Assembly (NCBI RefSeq): GCF_039523795.1 | Contig: NZ_BAAAFZ010000014.1 | Location: forward strand, 1 to 63,242 | Source of the DNA: Craurococcus roseus | Lineage (GTDB): Bacteria > Pseudomonadota > Alphaproteobacteria > Acetobacterales > Acetobacteraceae | DNA length: 63,242 nucleotides | Direction of reading: 5' to 3' | Shown: positions 54,048-62,134 of the stretch, one piece after another | Layout of the letters: each line of letters opens with the position of its first letter | Position numbering within the stretch: the stretch's first letter is position 1 | Notes under the pieces: model-generated | What the model was told of the DNA's origin: nothing | Database searches by the model: none | Seen by the model: only the letters and a program-made list of their open reading frames with translations | Program-made: the position numbers and the translations under genes

Positions 54048-54464
54048 CTAGGGCACGCCGTCCTCGTCGAGCCAGTCCTCCTCACCGCTCGTCCCGCGCT
54101 TCTCCAGCCACGAAGCGTAGGGGATCACGTACATCTGGTAGGCGTCCGGGCTCAGACTCTTGCCGGTCCCGTCCTCGAATTCGGCCTCGTACAGCGCGAC
54201 GCGCGCGTCGTCGGGGCCGTCGAAATGCACGGCGTGGATGCCCGGGTCGCCCTCCAGCCAGCACCGCGGCGCGGCCGTCTCCCAGCGCAGGCCGTGGTTT
54301 TTGAACCAGTCGAAGTGCCGCTTCCTCGACGGGTGGTCGCGGTCGAAATCGAACGGCGACGTGCCGAACTGGACGAAGAACATGTCGCGCTTGGCGTCGG
54401 CCATGATCTGGTCGATGGAACGCATGATCGTGGGCAAGGTTGAGGTCTCCGGCGTCGTGGGCAT
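54048..54464 (-). CDS. Hypothetical protein, 138 residues
   Basis: An intact protein reading MRSIDQIMADAKRDMFFVQF, HPSRKRHFDWFKNHGLRWET, DDARVALYEAEFEDGTGKSL, YQMYVIPYASWLEKRG. Aromatic-rich, soluble, probably alpha/beta. ATG at 54425 (MRSIDQ) is an equally good start. Family not recognised. Confidence 0.65.
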   Translation of the reverse strand: MPTTPETSTLPTIMRSIDQIMADAKRDMFFVQFGTSPFDFDRDHPSRKRHFDWFKNHGLRWETAAPRCWLEGDPGIHAVHFDGPDDARVALYEAEFEDGTGKSLSPDAYQMYVIPYASWLEKRGTSGEEDWLDEDGVP

Positions 54465-54751
54465 CGGGGCGCCGTCGTGGTGTGCAGCACCGCCGTCGCG
54501 TCATGGCGGCATCATGCGGCATCGGCGCCGCGGATCGGGCTGTTCGCGAGGGGTCGTGATGCATCGCGAGCGGACGTGATCGGCCGTTCACCGCCGAACA
54601 CGTCGCGCTCGGCCCTCGCGCGCAGGTGAAGCGCGGACGCGCTTGGCGCGCCGACTCTTCGGCTCCTGCCACATCGGCGCCATCGCGCGGCCGGGCAACC
54701 GACACACCGCGATGTCGCATTGAAGTAATGGGCACAGGAGAGAGTGCGTCG

Positions 54752-55096
54752 ATGCATCGGATCATCGCCACGACGTTCGCGGCCGTGCTGGTCGGCGTCG
54801 CCACGCTGGCCTCGACACCGGCCCCCGCGGCCGGGAGGAGCTTGGCGCCTTTCACGGCTCGCGATCTCTTCCAGCCCGCTCAGTTCTACGGCGGCGGGCC
54901 GTACCAGGGCGACGATTGGGAGCGGCGGCGGCACCGGAGGGAATGGCGCCGGGAGCGCGACGAGAGGCGCATCGAGGAGGCAGCGCGCCGCGAGGCGTGG
55001 CGGATCGAGCGCGAGCGCGAGGAGCGCCGGGCGTGGCGGCGCGCCATGCGCGGGCAGCACGGGTACGGACCGGCCTACGGGTACCGGAGTTGGTGA
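54752..55096 (+). CDS. Secreted Arg/Glu-rich protein
   Basis: A 114-residue protein with AGGAGAG as ribosome site, signal peptide to about residue 27 (TPAPAAG), then a short folded-looking part (FTARDLFQPAQFYGGGPYQG) and a long charged helix (ERRRHRREWRRERDERRIEE). Same style as the gene at 46577. Function unknown. Confidence 0.6.
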   Translation: MHRIIATTFAAVLVGVATLASTPAPAAGRSLAPFTARDLFQPAQFYGGGPYQGDDWERRRHRREWRRERDERRIEEAARREAWRIEREREERRAWRRAMRGQHGYGPAYGYRSW

Positions 55097-55333
55097 TGGC
55101 CGCGTCGCACGCGAAGGGCGGCCGGGATGCACATCGGTCGGTGTTGGCGGCGTCGCCACGGGGCGCGTTCGCCGCAGCCTTGGCCGCGTTGCGCCGGTGG
55201 TGGACGGCGGGGCGGCGCTACCGGCCGGAGCGGCGGTACATGCGCGGAGGCGCGCACCCCGCGGGGCAGCCATCCACGCGCGGCTGACCGCACCCGGCCG
55301 CTCAGCGCCCCCGTCGCCGCTGTCCCGCCCGGT

Positions 55334-55450
55334 CCGGCGGAGGGTCTGGTTTCTGCCCGAGGGCGTCATGGCGACATGTGGCCGCGCGACGAGCACGTCG
55401 ACGGACACGCGCGTCGCTGCGGGGCCGAGACCGCGGTCGTCGCGGAGGTC
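55334..55450 (-). pseudogene. DUF2147 C-terminal remnant
   Basis: On the minus strand the frame reads RDDRGLGPAATRVSVDVLVA then RPHVAMTPSGRNQTLRR. It aligns, without gaps, with RDGRGYGLAATRVSADVLVA and RVYLGMPFLGVNQTLLRVER of the DUF2147 gene at 47871. The rest of the gene is missing. Confidence 0.7.
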
Positions 55451-55597
55451 TGGGAGGGGTGTGCCCGTCACGTTAACGGGAACGTCGCCGTCTGATCGCA
55501 AGGGCCGCGCGGGTAGCGGCGGACGCTGCGTGGCGCGTGGTAGGCGAACCAATGCCTCCGCGGGGCGCTCCCCCCGAATTCGACGAAGGGAACACCC

Positions 55598-56047
55598 ATG
55601 CGAAGAGCCACGATCGCCTTACTCGCCGCTACCGCCCTCGGCGCGATGTCCGCCGCCGATGCCCGGGCGCAGACCGCCCAGGACACCCTGGGCCGGGTGC
55701 TGGAAGGATTGCAGGGGGGCCAGCAGGACCAGCGGCGCGACGACCGCGGCGGCTACCGCGACGAGGACCGCCGCCGGGACGACAGGGGCTACCGCGACGA
55801 GGACCGCCGCCGCGACGACAGAAGCTACCGCGACGAAGACCGGCGGCGCGACGACAGGGGCTACCGCGACGCGGACCGGCGGCGCGACGACCGGGACATG
55901 GATCGCCGTGGCGGGCGGGAAGGCGATGACCGCCGCCCCGCCGCCGCGGACTCGGACCGCGGCTACGACGACCGTCGGCGGCGCCTCGACGACGAGCGCC
56001 GCCCGTTCGACGAGGAGCGTCGGCGCACGGACCGCGACCGGCGCTAG
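55598..56047 (+). CDS. Secreted Asp/Arg-rich repeat protein
   Basis: A 149-residue protein: signal peptide (residues 1-24, DARAQ), a short helix (DTLGRVLEGLQGG), then four copies of a 12-residue repeat with consensus GYRDEDRRRDDR and a degenerate Asp/Arg tail. It is extremely charged and probably disordered. Function unknown. Confidence 0.65.
   Translation: MRRATIALLAATALGAMSAADARAQTAQDTLGRVLEGLQGGQQDQRRDDRGGYRDEDRRRDDRGYRDEDRRRDDRSYRDEDRRRDDRGYRDADRRRDDRDMDRRGGREGDDRRPAAADSDRGYDDRRRRLDDERRPFDEERRRTDRDRR
55750..55893 (+). repeat. 36-bp coding tandem repeat, about four copies
   Basis: The unit CTACCGCGACGAGGACCG plus 18 further bases recurs about four times, encoding the GYRDEDRRRDDR repeat. 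Copies differ at a few positions, mostly silent or Gly/Ser changes, so unit number may vary between strains. Confidence 0.8.
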
Positions 56048-56092
56048 GCGCCCGGCGGCCCGGGCCATCGCAGGCCGCCGCCCCGCCGCCGC

Positions 56093-56530
56093 TCACGCGC
56101 GGGCGGCGGGCGTCCTCGCCAGCAGCGGCGGGAGGATCAGGCCGACGCCGATCCCCCACGCCCCGTTGATCAGGACCGAAACCAGCATGCGGAGCGGGAC
56201 GAAGCCGCCCGCCACCGGCTGGCCCTTGAGCGGCGCCACGACGAACCAGCCGACGGCAGCGGCGAGCATGCCGAGCCCGAGCCCCAGCAGCCACACCGGC
56301 GCGCGCGGCAGACGCGGCAGCGCGAGGCCGAAGGCGGCGCCGTAAAGCCCGCCCCAGAAGCACAGGCTGGCGATCAAGGGCACCCCGAGCGGCGGCACCG
56401 GTCTGGTCGGGTAGGGCGCCGGCGGCATGATCCCGGCGGCGTGCAGCAGCGCCCACATGCCTTGGTGGAAGGTCAGCACGGACAGGACGGCGGCGGCGAA
56501 GCCGAGCAGGGCGCGCGTCGGTGCGGTCAT
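56093..56530 (-). CDS. Four-TM membrane protein
   Basis: A 145-residue protein with helices at about 7-30, 50-72, 80-100 and 115-137 (LLGFAAAVLSVLTFHQGMWA, PLIASLCFWGGLYGAAFGLA, GWFVVAPLKG, SVLINGAWGIGVGLILPPLL). Probably an inner-membrane protein of an uncharacterised family. Divergent from the NUDIX gene. Confidence 0.7.
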   Translation of the reverse strand: MTAPTRALLGFAAAVLSVLTFHQGMWALLHAAGIMPPAPYPTRPVPPLGVPLIASLCFWGGLYGAAFGLALPRLPRAPVWLLGLGLGMLAAAVGWFVVAPLKGQPVAGGFVPLRMLVSVLINGAWGIGVGLILPPLLARTPAARA

Positions 56531-56615
56531 GGCGCAGACTCCTCCTGATTGCTTCCGCGGTGCCCGGCGAAGCCGACCGGCAGCCAACAAGGGCCAACCA
56601 TCGGGAGGACCGCGC

Positions 56616-57149
56616 GTGGACACCGGACCGGCCGCGATGGTGGACCTCCTTTGGCGCCTCGCCTACCGGGTCGGCTTCCGCGCCGCCCGCCTATGGTGGC
56701 GGCTGCGCCGTCCCGCCCACGACGGCGCGGTGGTGGCGGTCTGGTGCGGCGGCCGCGTCCTCGTCGTCCAGCAGTCCTACCGCGCCAGCCCGTCCTGGCC
56801 CGGCGGCGGCATACGCCGCGGAGAAGACCCGCGGGAGGCGGCGCGGCGCGAACTACGGGAGGAGCTTGGGCTGGAGGTCGCCCCGGACGACCTCGTGCTG
56901 GCGCGGGAGATGGAGGTCGACTGGGACCACCGGCGCGAGCGCGTGCGCGTGTTCGAACTGCGGCTGGACGAGGAGCCGGTGCTCCGGGTCGACAACCGCG
57001 AGGTCGTGGCGGCGCGGTTCGTCGACCCTCAAGCGCTCCTGGCCGAGCCTGTCCTGCCGCCGTTCATCCGGGCGTACCTCAAGGAGCGGGTCGGCGGCGG
57101 CGGATCGCCGTCGGCGGCCTACGGTACACCTCCGCGAACACCGCGTTGA
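56616..57149 (+). CDS. NUDIX hydrolase
   Basis: A 177-residue protein with a perfect Nudix box GX5EX7REUXEEXGU at residues 64-86 (GGIRRGEDPREAARR then ELREELGL). An N-terminal Trp/Arg-rich helix (LLWRLAYRVGFRAARLWWRL) may attach it to the membrane. GTG start with a GGGAGGAC site. It hydrolyses a nucleoside-diphosphate-linked substrate that cannot be named from sequence. Confidence 0.9.
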   Translation: MDTGPAAMVDLLWRLAYRVGFRAARLWWRLRRPAHDGAVVAVWCGGRVLVVQQSYRASPSWPGGGIRRGEDPREAARRELREELGLEVAPDDLVLAREMEVDWDHRRERVRVFELRLDEEPVLRVDNREVVAARFVDPQALLAEPVLPPFIRAYLKERVGGGGSPSAAYGTPPRTPR

Positions 57150-57222
57150 AGCGGCGCAGGCTGCCGAAGCCCGCCCGCAGCGCCACCTCGGCCATCGGCA
57201 GGTCGGAAGCGAGGTTTCCCGA
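57079..57222 (-). pseudogene. AraC-type HTH remnant (Ada/AlkA-like)
   Basis: The minus strand reads LASDLPMAEVALRAGFGSLR then RFNAVFAEVYRRPPTAIRRR, which is the second helix-turn-helix of the AraC-type domain found in Ada and AlkA-type DNA repair regulators. Nothing before or after it belongs to such a protein. It overlaps the end of the NUDIX gene on the other strand. Confidence 0.7.
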
Positions 57223-57477
57223 CCGTGCAGCAGGGCTAAACGTGCCGCGTGGCTGCTGCCCCGCACCTTCACCTCGCGGTCCTGCCGCCCGGCGTGGGGT
57301 GGTGCCAGGCCGGACGGGCGCCGAGGGGGCGGACCGGCCACGAGCGCATAGAGCCGGAACGGGAAAGCAGGCCACTTCTCAATCATAAATTGAAACAACA
57401 TCTGGGATGTTGTAGCGAATGGGCGTGCGCCGACGAGCGGCGCCGCACCCCGGAACCGCCCACCACCTGAGGTCCCC

Positions 57478-57759
57478 ATGCGCCGCAGCGCCCCCGCCAC
57501 CGCCGCCGTCCTCCTCGCCGCCCTCAGCCTTTCCGCCTGCGGCCGGAGCCCCGGCGAGCGGGCGCTCACGGGCGGCCTGATCGGCGCCGGGGCGGGCGCT
57601 GGCGTGAGCGCCATCGCGGGCGGCGACCCCCTGACCGGCGCGCTGCTCGGCGGCGGCCCCGGCGCGGTGGGCGGCGCCGTCACCGCGCCGTACCGGGGCG
57701 GCTACGGGCCGCCCCCCGGCCACCACCGCGGCCGCCGCAAGGGGCACTACTACTACTGA
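57478..57759 (+). CDS. Glycine-zipper lipoprotein (copy 2)
   Basis: A 93-residue lipoprotein with lipobox LSAC (Cys20), then GRSPGERALTGGLIGAGAGA with Gly-zipper repeats, and a Gly/Tyr/His tail. Paralog of the gene at 46920 (shared GERAxxGGLxGAGAGAGVSA). Outer-membrane location likely. Confidence 0.75.
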   Translation: MRRSAPATAAVLLAALSLSACGRSPGERALTGGLIGAGAGAGVSAIAGGDPLTGALLGGGPGAVGGAVTAPYRGGYGPPPGHHRGRRKGHYYY

Positions 57760-57845
57760 AGCCGCGCGGGGCGCCGCGGCCTTCGCGGCGGAGCCGTGGC
57801 GTCGCCGGAACGCCGTCGCGGCGCCGCCCACGGCGCCGAGCACGC

Positions 57846-58104
57846 CACCGGGATGCGGCGCATGCTGGCGGCGGCGGTGCGCGAGGGCACCGGCCGGGCC
57901 GCCGATCCGGGCTTTCTGGGCGGCGGGCAAGACGGGCACCACCAGCGGGAACCGCGACGCGTGGTTCGTCGGCTTCACCGGGCGCTTGGTGGCGGGCGTG
58001 TGGCTGGGCAACGCGGCGTCGGGCACCCGCATGAACGGCGTCTCCGGCGGCGGGCTGCCAGCCCGGGTATGGCGCTCGGTGATGGTGGACGCCGCGAGGG
58101 CGTG
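57846..58104 (+). pseudogene. Penicillin-binding protein 1A transpeptidase remnant
   Basis: A frame reading AAGKTGTTSGNRDAWFVGFT then GRLVAGVWLGNAASGTRMNG and ends ARVWRSVMVDAARA with TGA at 58102-58104. KTGT with DAWFVGFT is the third active-site motif and following strand of class A PBPs. The part before it (RRMLAAAVREGTGRAA) is in another frame, so a frameshift lies near 57900. Everything N-terminal is absent. Confidence 0.75.
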
Positions 58105-58303
58105 ATCGCGGCTGCCTGTTTGCAGGCCCCCGGCCGTTCGGCCACTGCGCCCGGCATCCGCCATGCCTTCCACGCAGCGGGTCGAAAACCCCTGACGCCG
58201 GGCGAGGCGGACGCCTGGAGGTGTCCAGGAGAGCAGCATCCCTCCCGGCATGGCTTCGGGCATCGGGCCGGGTATAAGCGCCGCCCCACAGGAACGGCGC
58301 CCC

Positions 58304-59539
58304 ATGCGCGACGCGGCGACGACCGCCTTCAAAGTCCGCGAAAACCGCTGTAGGCGCGCGCTCGGCCGCATGGGCCACAGGCTGGAGAAGTCGCCCCGCC
58401 GCGACCCGCGCGCCTCCGACTTCGGCCTCTACAGGATCGTCCCAACGGCCGGACCGCGGCCATCCGGCGACGGCTTCGCCATGTCCCTGCCGGAAGTCGA
58501 GGCGTGGATCGAGGGCGCACCGGCGGGGGGCGCGAGACCTGCGGCGTCGACGAGGCCGACGGCGCCCGCGGCGGCGAAGGGCGGTGGCCGCGCGGTGCCG
58601 CACGTGGGCGACTGCCGCGCCGTGCTCCGCCGCCTGCCCAGGGACCGCTTCCGCGCCTGCGTGACGAGCCCGCCCCACTACTTCGTGCGCAGCAACGGGC
58701 ACGCCGACGAGATCGGCGTGGAGGAATCGCCCGCCGCCTATGTGGCGGCGCTGGTCGGCGTGTTCCGGCAGGTCCGGCGCGTGCTGCACCCGCAGGGCAC
58801 GCTGTGGATCGTCATCGACGACACCTACTGCACCCGCCGCGTCATCCGGAAGGACGGCAAGCGCAGCGTCGCCCGCGACATGGCCACGGGCCGGAACACC
58901 CAGGCGAAGTGGAGCGAGGCGGCGGCGGAGGGGCGCGCCATGTACAGCAGCCGGATGGCCAAGCACGGGCTTAAAGAAAAGGATTTGATGCTGCTCCCGG
59001 CGCGCCTCGCCTTCGCGCTCCAGGCCGATGGCTGGTGGGTGCGCTCGGCCATCGTCTGGACGAAGCCGAACTTCGCGCCCTCCCCGGCCGACGACCGGCC
59101 GGTCCACGGGCACGAGACGGTGCTGCTGCTCAGCAAGAGCAAGCGCTACTGGTTCGACGCTTCGGCGCTGCGCGAGCGGTCGGCTGACGGGCGGCAGCGG
59201 CCGGGCCGGGACGTGTGGGCGGTCCGGCCCAGCACCTGGAAGGGCGACCACACCTCCGCATTCCCGGTGGAGTTGGCGGCGAAGTGCGTGCTGGCGGGCG
59301 CGCCGCCGGGCTCGTGGGTGCTCGACCCCTTCGCCGGGACGGGTACGACGGGGATGGCCGCCGTGCAGCACGGCAGGAACGCCGTCCTGGTCGAACTCGA
59401 CCCCGGCCACGCGCGGACGATCCGGAAGCGGCTAGGCGATCGGCTCCACGCGCCATCGACGGGCGGGCGGGCCGGAGGCGCCGGAGACGCCAAGGCGGCC
59501 CACCGCGCGGGAGTCCCCGCCACACGGCGGCATAAATAG
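58304..59539 (+). CDS. Beta-class DNA methyltransferase with extra N-terminal domain
   Basis: A 411-residue enzyme. Residues 1-70 (KVRENRCRRALGRMGHRLEK, GFAMSLPEVEAWIEG) form a small domain seen as separate proteins in mobile elements. The catalytic motif IV is TSPPHYF (121-127), motif I is FAGTGTTG (343-350), in the order of beta-class N4-cytosine/N6-adenine methyltransferases (Pfam N6_N4_Mtase type). LLPARLAFALQADGWWVRSA and VAELAAKCV-like segments fit. No restriction enzyme gene is nearby, so it is solitary. The TSPPHYF variant leaves the target base open. Confidence 0.9.
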   Translation: MRDAATTAFKVRENRCRRALGRMGHRLEKSPRRDPRASDFGLYRIVPTAGPRPSGDGFAMSLPEVEAWIEGAPAGGARPAASTRPTAPAAAKGGGRAVPHVGDCRAVLRRLPRDRFRACVTSPPHYFVRSNGHADEIGVEESPAAYVAALVGVFRQVRRVLHPQGTLWIVIDDTYCTRRVIRKDGKRSVARDMATGRNTQAKWSEAAAEGRAMYSSRMAKHGLKEKDLMLLPARLAFALQADGWWVRSAIVWTKPNFAPSPADDRPVHGHETVLLLSKSKRYWFDASALRERSADGRQRPGRDVWAVRPSTWKGDHTSAFPVELAAKCVLAGAPPGSWVLDPFAGTGTTGMAAVQHGRNAVLVELDPGHARTIRKRLGDRLHAPSTGGRAGGAGDAKAAHRAGVPATRRHK

Positions 59540-59566
59540 CCAGCAGCAGTAACGGGAGGAGCGCCG

Positions 59567-59764
59567 ATGCGCGCCAGCGAGTTCATGACCCGGATTCACG
59601 ACCGCCGCATCCGGAACGCAGGCGCGCCTCTGCGCGCGACGGCCCGGCCGCACGGAGCCGACTGCCTACCGGAGGGCGGCCGTGACGCACGCGGCGGGCA
59701 GGCCGGTCCGCGGAAAAGCCGCCCGTCGGCTGTGCCCTCGCGCGGTTCGCGCCGTCATCGGTGA
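59567..59764 (+). CDS. Small basic hypothetical protein
   Basis: A 65-residue protein with GGGAGGAG as ribosome site. The start MRASEFMTRIHDRRIRNAG is protein-like; the remainder is Arg/Pro/Gly-rich. Its stop overlaps the next gene's GTG (GTGA), so it belongs to that operon. Function unknown. Confidence 0.5.
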   Translation: MRASEFMTRIHDRRIRNAGAPLRATARPHGADCLPEGGRDARGGQAGPRKSRPSAVPSRGSRRHR

Positions 59765-60282
59765 CCGTCCGCCGCCGTACGCTGGAGGCGGCGGCCGCCC
59801 AGGAGCGCGTCATCGCGGCATTGACCACGAGCCACCCGCACGTGGCCGACCGTCTCCTGCGCTGCATGGCGGCGAGGACGACGCGGCGCAACGGCGGCGG
59901 CTATCCCTGGACCTGCCGCGGCGCCGGGTGCACTTGGTGCGGCAAGACCAGGGCGCGCCGATGGTGGGTCGGCTTGCGCCGCTGGGCCACCTCGGAGGGC
60001 ACTCCGGCCAGCCTCGCCGTCCTGCCTTGGCCGCACCGCCCGGGCGAGCTTCGCGCCGCCGTGCAACGCTTGCGTCGTGCGCTGCGGGACGTCCGAGACC
60101 GCACCGCGAGGCGGCGGCCATCGTGGTGCGGCGTCGCAATGGCGGGGCTGGCGACCGGCGACGGCGTGGCAGTCGTGCTGATCAGCCACCCCGATGTCGC
60201 GCGCCCGGAGGCCGCCGCCGCCCTGCGCAAGCGCTGGCCCGGGGTGGAGATCGTCGAGGTGGGCGCGCTGGAGCCCTCCTAG
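59761..60282 (+). CDS. Hypothetical zinc-ribbon protein
   Basis: A 173-residue protein with a C-x4-C-x2-C cluster (TCRGAGCTWCGKTRARRWW) near residue 52, a Trp/Arg-rich segment, and an alpha/beta C-terminal part (GVAVVLISHPDVARPEAAAA, KRWPGVEIVEVGAL). A nucleic-acid-binding role is possible from the Cys cluster and basic residues. GTG start overlaps the previous stop. No family assigned. Confidence 0.65.
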   Translation: MTVRRRTLEAAAAQERVIAALTTSHPHVADRLLRCMAARTTRRNGGGYPWTCRGAGCTWCGKTRARRWWVGLRRWATSEGTPASLAVLPWPHRPGELRAAVQRLRRALRDVRDRTARRRPSWCGVAMAGLATGDGVAVVLISHPDVARPEAAAALRKRWPGVEIVEVGALEPS

Positions 60283-60285
60283 GCG

Positions 60286-60447
60286 ATGTCGACCGAGGAC
60301 GCCGCCGAACTCGCGCGCATCCGCAGGGGCGTCGAACCGCTGCGCATCGTCGTGCTGCCTCAACGGGCGGCGCATGCGGGGGAGCACGGCAGCATCGAGG
60401 TGGCCGACGCGGCGGGGTGGATGGAGCCCATGCCGGTCGCCTTCTGA
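60286..60447 (+). CDS. Small hypothetical protein, 53 residues
   Basis: It starts 3 bp after the preceding stop: MSTEDAAELARIRRGVEPLR then IVVLPQRAAHAGEHGSIEVA. Compact alpha/beta style, probably a partner of the zinc-ribbon protein. Too small for domain assignment. Confidence 0.55.
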   Translation: MSTEDAAELARIRRGVEPLRIVVLPQRAAHAGEHGSIEVADAAGWMEPMPVAF

Positions 60448-60503
60448 GATGGCCGCCGGTGCGGAAGGGCATGACGCGGCGGTCGGCCTGTAGGCCCGAC
60501 GCG

Positions 60504-61067
60504 CTACTTCAGCCTGCCGCGCCGCGCCTTCCCCGCGACCATCCACCGCGGCGTCGGCGGCTGGCCCGCGCGCCACTGCCTCACCACGCGCGCCCCAGGT
60601 GCGCCGGTCTGCGCCGCCGCGACCCCGGCCAGCGTCTCCTCGGCCTCGGACGGCCCTGCCCCGGCCTCGATGGCGGGCGCCGCGTCGGCATCGGCCGGTG
60701 CCGGTCGCCGCCGCGGCGCCCTGTCCCTTCGCCGGGGGGCCACCGCCGCTCCGCGTCGGCCCTGCTCCGTCTCGGGCTCGGTCGGGCCGGGCGGCGGTTC
60801 GGCGCCGCTCCGCACGTCGTGCCCCGGCCCGGGTGCCGCGTCGGCTTCGGCCTTGTGTGTCGGCGCGGCGGGCCGGTGCGCCTCGATCAGCGCGGCCAGC
60901 GTGCCCCAGGTCTCGAAGAAGCCGTCGCGCGCCGCGACGAACGGCTCTCCGCGGACGAGGAAGATGCGGCGCTGCATGCCGAGGCGCCGGACCTGATCGT
61001 CCGTCGCGGGGGTGAGCACGCAACCGCAAGCTCCGGCGGCCCTGACTTGGCCGGGCGTCAATTCCAA
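60504..61067 (-). CDS. Accessory protein family C, copy 2
   Basis: A 187-residue protein. The N-terminal block (LTPGQVRAAGACGCVLTPAT, RRLGMQRRIFLVRGEPF, TLAALIEAHRP) matches copy 1 at 48663. A Pro/Ala/Glu linker follows, then a different basic end (RQWRAGQPPTPRWMVAGKAR). TTG at 61067 is the likely start because it places the shared block at the N-terminus. Confidence 0.6.
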   Translation of the reverse strand: MELTPGQVRAAGACGCVLTPATDDQVRRLGMQRRIFLVRGEPFVAARDGFFETWGTLAALIEAHRPAAPTHKAEADAAPGPGHDVRSGAEPPPGPTEPETEQGRRGAAVAPRRRDRAPRRRPAPADADAAPAIEAGAGPSEAEETLAGVAAAQTGAPGARVVRQWRAGQPPTPRWMVAGKARRGRLK

Positions 61068-61258
61068 GATGCTGTTCCGGTGATGGTCCGAGGCTGAAGA
61101 GCCGCATGAGTGATGAACAAATGCGGTCCCATACCGCTCGCCTGTGTAGCCGCGCCAGGAGGGCCGACCAAGCGGGAAAGTGCCCATTTGGGTGTTGGCG
61201 ATCGGCCCGCCGACCGCTGGAGATAAATACCGCCGGACCAGACCAGAAGGAGTCCGGC

Positions 61259-61516
61259 ATGACACTCGACGACATCTACGAAACCACGAAGGCACGCGGC
61301 CTCACGCGTTCGTTGCGCCACTTCTCCACCCGGTTCTTGGGAAAGGCTCCCAACTACGCGGCCGACACGGGGCTGGAGCGGTGCAGCGCCGACGCGCTGC
61401 TGCGACTGCACCGGCGCCTGGGGGAACTGCGGCAGGCGGACCTCCAGGAACGGGTGGTCGACCGGCTCCTCGCCGCGGGAGAGCGAGGCGGCGACGCCCG
61501 GGTGGTGCGGCGTTGA
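61259..61516 (+). CDS. DUF6626-like small protein
   Basis: An 85-residue helical protein: MTLDDIYETTKARGLTRSLR, HFSTRFLGKAPNYAADTGL, LLRLHRRLGELRQ. The pattern of an HTH-like unit with FSxRxLGKxxNY resembles the DUF6626 family. AGAAGGAG precedes the ATG. The gene downstream overlaps its stop (TTGA). Confidence 0.65.
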   Translation: MTLDDIYETTKARGLTRSLRHFSTRFLGKAPNYAADTGLERCSADALLRLHRRLGELRQADLQERVVDRLLAAGERGGDARVVRR

Positions 61517-61872
61517 TCGCCCCGTCGTACGGCCGCTCCGCGGCGTCGGCCGGAGCCGCGGGCTTGCGCAAGCTCCTGGGAGGCATCAGAGCCGCGCGGG
61601 CCACGCGCATCTGGCCGGAGGTCACCGACCCGACGGACGCCCAGCGCGCGGCCATGCCCCACGGGGTCGACTGCGAAGGCGTCACGGTCCACGACCTCGG
61701 ACCGATCTTCGGCGCCGAACTGCACCGCCTCAAGCGCTGGTGCCGCGAGCACCGCGAAGGAGCCTTCTCGGTCGAGCCGATCCGCGACCCGGCGACGCGG
61801 CAAGACACCGGGCGCCGCTTCCGCTTCTCGCGCCTGGAGGACGCGGCGCTCTTCCGCCTGTCCTGCCTCTAG
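61513..61872 (+). CDS. Hypothetical protein, 119 residues
   Basis: A protein reading LRKLLGGIRAARATRIWPEV, VDCEGVTVHDLGPIFGAELH, RLKRWCREHREGAFSVEPIR and DTGRRFRFSRLEDAALFRLS. The TTG start overlaps the previous stop, so translation is coupled. The C-terminal part looks like a DNA-contacting winged-helix pattern, but this is only impression. Confidence 0.55.
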   Translation: MIAPSYGRSAASAGAAGLRKLLGGIRAARATRIWPEVTDPTDAQRAAMPHGVDCEGVTVHDLGPIFGAELHRLKRWCREHREGAFSVEPIRDPATRQDTGRRFRFSRLEDAALFRLSCL

Positions 61873-62093
61873 CGGCCCGGCACCGCCGACGCCACCCAGC
61901 CGGTAAACGGCGGCTCCCCGCATTCGCCGCACCACAGGCTCCGGTGCAGCCCCACGAGGTGGAGCCGCGCGTCCCTGCCGACCAGCACCGCGAGGTCGGC
62001 GCGACTGTAGGTCCGGACGCGGCAGTCGCAGCGCAGCCGCACCGCCTCGTCGCGCGCGAGGTCGGCCACCGTGTAGCTGTAGGCGGGGTCCAT
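61869..62093 (-). CDS. Small zinc-ribbon protein
   Basis: A 74-residue protein with cysteines in CDCRVRTYSRADLAVLVGRD and LWCGECGEPPF, fitting a small zinc ribbon. ATG 62093. The stop overlaps the end of the convergent gene. Similar short ribbon proteins are common in alphaproteobacterial accessory DNA. Confidence 0.65.
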   Translation of the reverse strand: MDPAYSYTVADLARDEAVRLRCDCRVRTYSRADLAVLVGRDARLHLVGLHRSLWCGECGEPPFTGWVASAVPGR

Positions 62094-62134
62094 GGCTGGA
62101 CAAAAGTAGAACAACGGCCCTCCGCCGCAAGGGG

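Noticed and set aside
55750..55893. CRISPR array
   Set aside because: The repeats are in-frame coding units with no spacers and no cas genes; the 62135 array is a 17-bp direct tandem without spacers.
58304..60447. Restriction-modification system
   Set aside because: The methyltransferase has no adjacent endonuclease-like gene; neighbours are small zinc-ribbon and unknown proteins.
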